Shown in pieces: positions 41,401 through 44,708 of a stretch of 44,708 nt of DNA. This stretch comes from an uncultured Prevotellaceae bacterium (GTDB taxonomy: Bacteria; Bacteroidota; Bacteroidia; Bacteroidales; Muribaculaceae). The position numbers and the translations under genes are program-made. The notes below the pieces were generated by a model. The model worked only from the letters and a program-made list of their open reading frames with translations. It ran no database searches and was not told the DNA's origin. The stretch is from positions 1 to 44,708 of the forward strand of contig CALGGO010000068.1 of NCBI GenBank assembly GCA_937916085.1. Reading direction: 5' to 3'. Positions within the stretch are counted from its first letter, which is position 1, and the number at the start of each line of letters is the position of its first letter.

Positions 41401-42135
41401 CTTCACGAAGCCTGGCTCCAGTCCGTAGAGAATCAGGACAATGAGCGCAAACGAGACGAGCAGTGTAAGGAGCGAGCCCTTCACGGTGCTATTCTTGGTT
41501 TTGCGGTAGTAGAAAATCAGGGCGATGGCAGGGATTGCCAGCAGGTTAAGCAGGTGAACGCCCAATGAGATACCGAAGATGAAGGCTATCAAAATCAGGT
41601 AACGGTCGCTGCTAGGATGGTCGGCACGGTTCTCCCACTTGAGGATGAGCCAGAACACGAGGGCTGTGCAGAACGAGGAGAAGGCATACACCTCGGCCTC
41701 TACCGCCGAGAACCAGAACGTGTCGCTCCACGTGTAGGCGAGAGCTCCACACACACCGCTGCCCATCACCACAAGGTATTGTGCCAGCGACATGTTCTCT
41801 TCTTCGCCCTTCTTGACAACCAGCTTCTTAACAAGGTGAGTGATAGTCCAGAACAGCAGCAGGATAGTTGCCGCGCTGAGAATCGCCGACATGGCGTTCA
41901 CACACTTGGCAACTGCTGCCACATCGCCACCGGCGAAGTTGGCGGCAAAGCGCGCCGCAAGGATGAACATGGGGTTGCCGGGCGGATGGCCGATTTCGAG
42001 TTTGTAACCCTGTGCTACAAATTCTGGGCAGTCCCAGAAGCTCGCTGTGGGCTCTATGGTCAACAAGTAGGTGACAGCCGCCACCAGGAATATCAACCAG
42101 CCCATTACGTTGTTGATTAGATTATATTTCTTCAT
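38470..42135 (-). CDS. DUF2723 giant membrane protein (GT-C-like)
   Basis: A 1221-residue protein of the Bacteroidetes DUF2723 family, predicted to be a GT-C type glycosyltransferase that may glycosylate exported proteins or lipids. The N-terminal domain shows TIEPTASFWDCPEFVAQGYKLEIGHPPGNPMF with acidic residues in the first external loop, then about a dozen helices to residue ~680. A large soluble C-terminal part includes NGDNDTFPLWYLQEVEGVRTDVRAVNLSYLATDWY. It ends in a Gln/Ala-rich, low-complexity tail (AAEEAQRQAQAEAQAQMQAPDQDE). Such a tail is variable in the family. Its promoter is at 42183-42190. Confidence 0.92.
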   Translation of the reverse strand: MKKYNLINNVMGWLIFLVAAVTYLLTIEPTASFWDCPEFVAQGYKLEIGHPPGNPMFILAARFAANFAGGDVAAVAKCVNAMSAILSAATILLLFWTITHLVKKLVVKKGEEENMSLAQYLVVMGSGVCGALAYTWSDTFWFSAVEAEVYAFSSFCTALVFWLILKWENRADHPSSDRYLILIAFIFGISLGVHLLNLLAIPAIALIFYYRKTKNSTVKGSLLTLLVSFALIVLILYGLEPGFVKMAGYFERFFVNSMHMGYNSGVIFYAVLLMASFAWALFELYRDKSESLKRVSIIVSVVLSGMFMIGSGGTGIAMACVLIIALAIFFYKFSKRLSPRIYSNIILSMMMIFIGFSAYALVLIRSNANLPLDENSPNSPFALTSYLSRDQYGKSPLVYGNTFLSPVIDYKDGPNKYTRLVKTDKNQPDEYIDLGPERDYKYASETEMLFPRIHSYMHANDYASILGYNSPQEIGNLVNITYTDKNGSTQTGQGIKPTMGENLQFFFGYQLHHMYWRYFMWNFAGRQNDIASMGPGDVARGNWLSGIPFLDNTRLNNLEYVPDEFGKNNKGHNVFYMLPLLLGLIGLLWQAFSGKKGIEQFWVVFFLFFMTGIAIVMYLNQTPSQPRERDYAYAGSFYAYAIWIGMGVAGLWRCAMALIKQKKETSTSGVKNEDTTPDYSHQKPALAMAAIAAIIGLAVPLQMVSQTWDDHDRSGRYCARDFGENYLQSLDKDAIIFCNGDNDTFPLWYLQEVEGVRTDVRAVNLSYLATDWYIAQMQRAAYDSKPLPMYAGSTTYAYDKRQGGAFKEGITSDSAIPIETLLKNFYSEKAPKDESDHYVFSNTQVLIPTNVDAAIKAGVLPESMRDRAIENIPIDIYKESSGGLSASQTMTLDLVASSMAQGWKRPVYFASTVPESLFMGLRPYMLSTGLCYQVTPALLNDEESEIECNTDKMYEIVTTKFKWGGLDKAPKGSLYLDETVMRMVSTMRLSMMSLARSLTIEGIEAGEQIMDSTSVEGKEFVTQSGDRFKKAEHILDLMEEKMPAETAPYQNVMALRLAQFYADIYKYGNSETARKKATAVLEREVERMAQYCIFYECMSSIDRANGNITEQDQNMAHATTMMFDIYNDVNPEGFKNFVNKFANVEKSGRKVSKELVDALSMSKSEREALIQQQLAAEEAQRQAQAEAQAQMQAPDQDEAMSSLNAPGVATEPEGINFEDEN

Positions 42136-42182
42136 CTTACTAAATGATTATTTTTTCGCACTAAGTGTTTTTAAAAAACCTG

Positions 42183-42190
42183 CAAAGATA
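42183..42190 (-). promoter_or_regulatory. Promoter -7 element of the DUF2723 gene
   Basis: The minus strand reads TATCTTTG followed by CAGG, 48 bp before the start. No -33 TTG stands at the best distance. Confidence 0.55.
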
Positions 42191-42257
42191 AGGATATTTT
42201 TTCAAACTAGCCCCATTAGCTCAATAATAACGTTTTACCTTAATTAAAATTAACCAA

Positions 42258-42437
42258 ATTAGTGGAGAGTGGAGAGTCGAGGGTGGAGAGTAGAGAGTAG
42301 AAAGTGGAGGTGGAGAGTGGAGAGTAGAGAGTAGAGAGTAGAGAGTAGAGAGTAGAGAGTGGAGAGTAGAGAGTGGAGAGTAGAGAGTGGAGAGTGGAGG
42401 TGGAGAGTGGAGAGTGGAGAGTGGAGAGTGGAGAGGG
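42258..42437. repeat. 7-bp tandem microsatellite (GTGGAGA / GTAGAGA)
   Basis: About 24 near-exact units of GTGGAGA or GTAGAGA fill 180 bp. They open a spurious minus-strand frame of LSTLHSP-type repeats. Slippage of such a tract is expected to make the length variable between isolates. Confidence 0.9.
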
Positions 42438-42440
42438 AAG

Positions 42441-42516
42441 AGCTATTCCTAGCCATTCCTATCCATTCCTAGCTATTCCTATCCATTCCTAGCTATTCCT
42501 ATCCACTCCTATCCAT
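42441..42516. repeat. 10-bp tandem repeat AGCTATTCCT, copy C
   Basis: Seven to eight units of AGCTATTCCT / ATCCATTCCT follow the microsatellite directly. They are the same orientation as copy A. Confidence 0.85.
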
Positions 42517-42597
42517 GTAATAAAATAACATTGCCTGCCCTGGGGTACTGTTATTTACTTTGCGGCAGCTTTAACTTTAAATTCTAAACTCAAAACT

Positions 42598-42996
42598 ATG
42601 AAGTATTTTACTATCGCGGAGCTCACGCGCTCCACTACAGCCCAGCTGCGGGGCATCGACAACACGCCGTCGCAGCAAGTGATCAACAATCTCACCGCTC
42701 TCGTCGATAATGTCCTCGACCCGCTGCGAGAGGCGTGGGGAGCGCCCATCCATGTGAACAGCGGCTATCGTTGTCCTGCTCTCAACAAGGCGGTAGGTGG
42801 CGCACCGGCAAGTCAGCATATTCTGGGTGAGGCCGCCGACATCACCGCAGGCTCAAGAGCCAAGAACCAAAGTCTCTACAAGCTGCTTCGCCAGCTCGAC
42901 CTCCCCGTTGACCAAGCTATCAACGAGCACGACTTCAGCTGGCTTCACGTGAGCTATGGACCCCGCCACCGCCGCCGCTATTTTGCGATAAGATGA
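42598..42996 (+). CDS. Phage-type M15A endolysin / peptidase
   Basis: A 132-residue zinc D,D- or L,D-carboxypeptidase of the M15A type, the form used by phage endolysins. Metal residues sit in SGYRCPALNKAVGGAPASQHILGEAADI (His and Asp) and WLHVSYG (His). The end PRHRRRYFAIR is typical of Bacteroides phage and prophage endolysins in my recollection. There is no signal peptide, as in holin-dependent endolysins. It is followed by a portal-type gene after 130 bp of repeats, so the two seem to be what remains of a prophage. Confidence 0.85.
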   Translation: MKYFTIAELTRSTTAQLRGIDNTPSQQVINNLTALVDNVLDPLREAWGAPIHVNSGYRCPALNKAVGGAPASQHILGEAADITAGSRAKNQSLYKLLRQLDLPVDQAINEHDFSWLHVSYGPRHRRRYFAIR

Positions 42997-43115
42997 AGCT
43001 AACAAGCTGACAAGTAACAAGCTGACAAGGCAGTAGTAATTATTGGCTCGCATAGTACTGAGTCATCTTCCTCCATTGCCTTGTTTACTCGTCAGCTTGT
43101 TGGCTCGTCAGCAAA
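42997..43115. repeat. Inverted repeats of the AACAAGCTGAC family between endolysin and portal genes
   Basis: AGCTAACAAGCTGACAAG, CAAGCTGACAAGGCAG and on the right arm TTGCCTTGTTTACTCGTCAG, CTTGTTGGCTCGTCAG can form a long hairpin. The same family lies at 38352-38462. Its presence between the two phage genes shows it invaded or formed after integration. Confidence 0.75.
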
Positions 43116-43126
43116 ATTACATTACT

Positions 43127-44524
43127 ATGAACACACTCAACACCAATCAAGAAATCCTGCACGATGCTTACAAGGCATGGTGCTTGGGCAGCCAGCTGCG
43201 AAGCCGGCGGCTGCGTAACAAGCGATTCACCTATGGCGACCAGTGGGGCGACACGTTCACCACCGCTGGCGGTGCCACACGCTCAGAATATGAGCTGTTT
43301 CTCGAAGGCGGCACACGCCCCATCACCAACAACCTCATCCGGCAGATGGTGAAGACCATCGTGGGGCGCTACCGCTCGGAATATATCAACAATCAGCATG
43401 ACGATGACAAGAATGTGGAGAGCGTGCATCGCCTCAACCAACTCGACGAGCTCGACAGCCGAGCCCTCGAGGAGTTCCTCATCTCGGGCACCGCAGTGCA
43501 GCGCATCGATATCATGTGCGACCTGTGGCAACAGCAGGTGGCGGTGAGCAATGTGAACATCAACGACTTCTTTGTCAATCAGTTTAATGACCCGCTGGGA
43601 CGCGACTGCGAAATGGTGGGGCAGCTCCATGACATGACCATGGCACAACTGCTGAAACGGGTGGCTGGAGGCTCGCGAAGCAAGGCTGGATGGGTGCGGC
43701 GGCTCTACAGCAACGATTGCCGCGGACGCACTCTCGACTTCGCGCACGCCATAGGCGCCGACTCACATCAGGGTGCATCATTCTGGACACCCAACGATGC
43801 CGGCAAGTGCCGAGTCATTGAGGTGTGGACTCGCGAGAGCCGCGAGGTGACGCTGTGCCACGATAAGGCGACGGCACAGGTGTGGCTCCTGCCGCCCAGC
43901 GCCAAAGTGAAAAACACCGAGAACCTTACCACTCGCTGGGATATCGCCACCGTGTGGCATTGCCGTTGGTTCTCGCCTATGGGCGACCTGCTCGCCGAGT
44001 GGGACTCACCCTGGGCTCACGGCTCCCACCCCTTTGTGATGAAGTTCTACCCGCTCACCGACGGCGAGGTACATTCTTTTGTAGAGGACATAATCGACCA
44101 GCAGAAGTCGGTGAACCAAATCATCACTCTCATCAACAACATAATGATGGCGAGCGCAAAAGGTGTGCTGGTGTTCCCCGAGACGGCTCTGCCCGACGGA
44201 TTCACTTGGGAAGACGTGCGTAACGTGTGGCGCAACTGCAACGGCATTCTGCCTTATAACCCTAACTATGGCGACAACAAGCCCGAGCAGATTTCGGTAA
44301 ACAACACCAATATTGGAGCCTACGAGATGGTGAAGCTACAGATGCAGCTGCTCGAGGAAATCTCGGGCGTGACAGGTGCTCTGCAAGGCAAGACAACGGT
44401 GGTGGGAAACAGCGCCACGCTATACCAGAACGAGACCGCCAACGCCGTGATAGCTCTGAGCGACATCTTCGGCACTTTCTCTAATTGGCGTCAAAACCGC
44501 GACAATAAAATTGCGGGGCTTTAA
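43127..44524 (+). CDS. Phage portal protein, shortened
   Basis: A 465-residue protein resembling portal proteins of Bacteroides phages. I base this on the GGTRPITNNLIRQMVKTIVGRYRSEY segment (about residues 60-85), the MASAKGVLVFPETALPDGFTWEDVRNVWR segment and the C-terminal LQMQLLEEISGVTGALQGKTTVVGNSATLYQNE segment, which fit my recollection of that family. It ends at IAGL and lacks a long C-terminal region, so it may be truncated. The start ATG at 43127 is preferred over the longer frame, which runs through repeats. No terminase, capsid or tail gene follows, so no intact prophage is present in the window. Confidence 0.6.
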   Translation: MNTLNTNQEILHDAYKAWCLGSQLRSRRLRNKRFTYGDQWGDTFTTAGGATRSEYELFLEGGTRPITNNLIRQMVKTIVGRYRSEYINNQHDDDKNVESVHRLNQLDELDSRALEEFLISGTAVQRIDIMCDLWQQQVAVSNVNINDFFVNQFNDPLGRDCEMVGQLHDMTMAQLLKRVAGGSRSKAGWVRRLYSNDCRGRTLDFAHAIGADSHQGASFWTPNDAGKCRVIEVWTRESREVTLCHDKATAQVWLLPPSAKVKNTENLTTRWDIATVWHCRWFSPMGDLLAEWDSPWAHGSHPFVMKFYPLTDGEVHSFVEDIIDQQKSVNQIITLINNIMMASAKGVLVFPETALPDGFTWEDVRNVWRNCNGILPYNPNYGDNKPEQISVNNTNIGAYEMVKLQMQLLEEISGVTGALQGKTTVVGNSATLYQNETANAVIALSDIFGTFSNWRQNRDNKIAGL

Positions 44525-44587
44525 TGGGCTTAGTGTCTGTTATTTCTTCATTGATTGAGCAAAAATAAAACAAACTGAAACAAAAAT

Positions 44588-44618
44588 TTGCTGATTTCAG
44601 AAAAAAACGTTACTTTTG
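44588..44618 (+). promoter_or_regulatory. Promoter pointing out of the right edge
   Basis: TTG at 44588 and TACTTTTG at 44611-44618 are 23 bp apart. No start codon for a clear gene follows before the window ends, so the gene lies outside. Confidence 0.6.
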
Positions 44619-44708
44619 TGCAATAATAAGAAAAAATATTATTTATAACCTAATAACGCGAGTTCGGGATAAGGAATTAGTCTTTTTTAACCTAAAATAG
44701 TAGTGGTG

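Noticed and set aside
42259..42456. Minus-strand LSTLHSP-repeat frame
   Set aside because: Product of a 7-bp microsatellite whose length is not a multiple of three across units; not a gene.

Overview
The window looks like a chromosomal segment from a Bacteroidales bacterium, probably a gut species; I cannot name the family with certainty. The evidence is threefold. Many genes are preceded by the Bacteroidetes -33/-7 promoter pair (TTG..., about 23-27 bp, TAnnTTTG), and Shine-Dalgarno sequences are largely absent. The gene neighbourhoods are Bacteroidetes-like (ybeY-mnmG-apt-uvrC, recF-DciA/DUF721, LytS/LytT pairs, DUF2723 giant membrane proteins). Nearly every intergenic gap carries short tandem or inverted repeats.

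Layout. 1-1.3 kb: a broken AAA ATPase fused to a foreign glycine-rich tail, then repeats. 1.3-12 kb: a leftward block with a GT4 glycosyltransferase, uvrC, apt, mnmG, ybeY, a DMT transporter, a PhzF-like enzyme, glutathione peroxidase and nadA. Between apt and mnmG lies a perfect 16-bp parS palindrome, with a one-mismatch copy inside uvrC. Two AT-rich gaps (7.9-8.2 kb and 11.9-12.3 kb) hold DnaA-box-like 9-mers. Together these suggest an origin-proximal region, although the leftward genes at 16.5-28 kb do not fit an origin at 12 kb neatly.

12.4-16 kb: an ECF sigma factor with a partner membrane protein, tRNA-Tyr(GUA), a truncated DUF2779 gene, a small ORF with a nonsense codon, and a DUF4143 ATPase. 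That ATPase's promoter sits at the end of four 12-bp repeats spaced exactly 32 bp apart. 16-21.4 kb: a foldback element, a decaying cluster of lipocalin-like lipoproteins, a helix-turn-helix-like regulator, a secreted protein, a thioesterase and a second ATPase with a nuclease-like C-terminus.

21.4-28 kb: ftsY-rimO-secreted protein; the mtnN-luxS pair of the activated methyl cycle; a LytS/LytT two-component system. 28-35 kb: a TPR membrane protein with an unusual two-helix insertion, pyrH, a second foldback element sharing a 60-bp core with the first, a secreted C1 aminopeptidase, a multipass membrane protein, and recF-DciA with a probably leaderless start. 35-42 kb: a DEDD exonuclease, a secreted esterase, a polysaccharide deacetylase-queG pair and a 1221-residue DUF2723 protein. 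42-44.7 kb: low-complexity repeats, then an isolated phage-type M15 endolysin and a shortened portal protein, apparently a prophage remnant, and a promoter pointing out of the window.

Most of the content is housekeeping. The accessory or unexplained parts are the possible parS/oriC signals, the 32-bp-phased array, the two foldback elements, the repeat families that supply stop codons, and the phage remnant.
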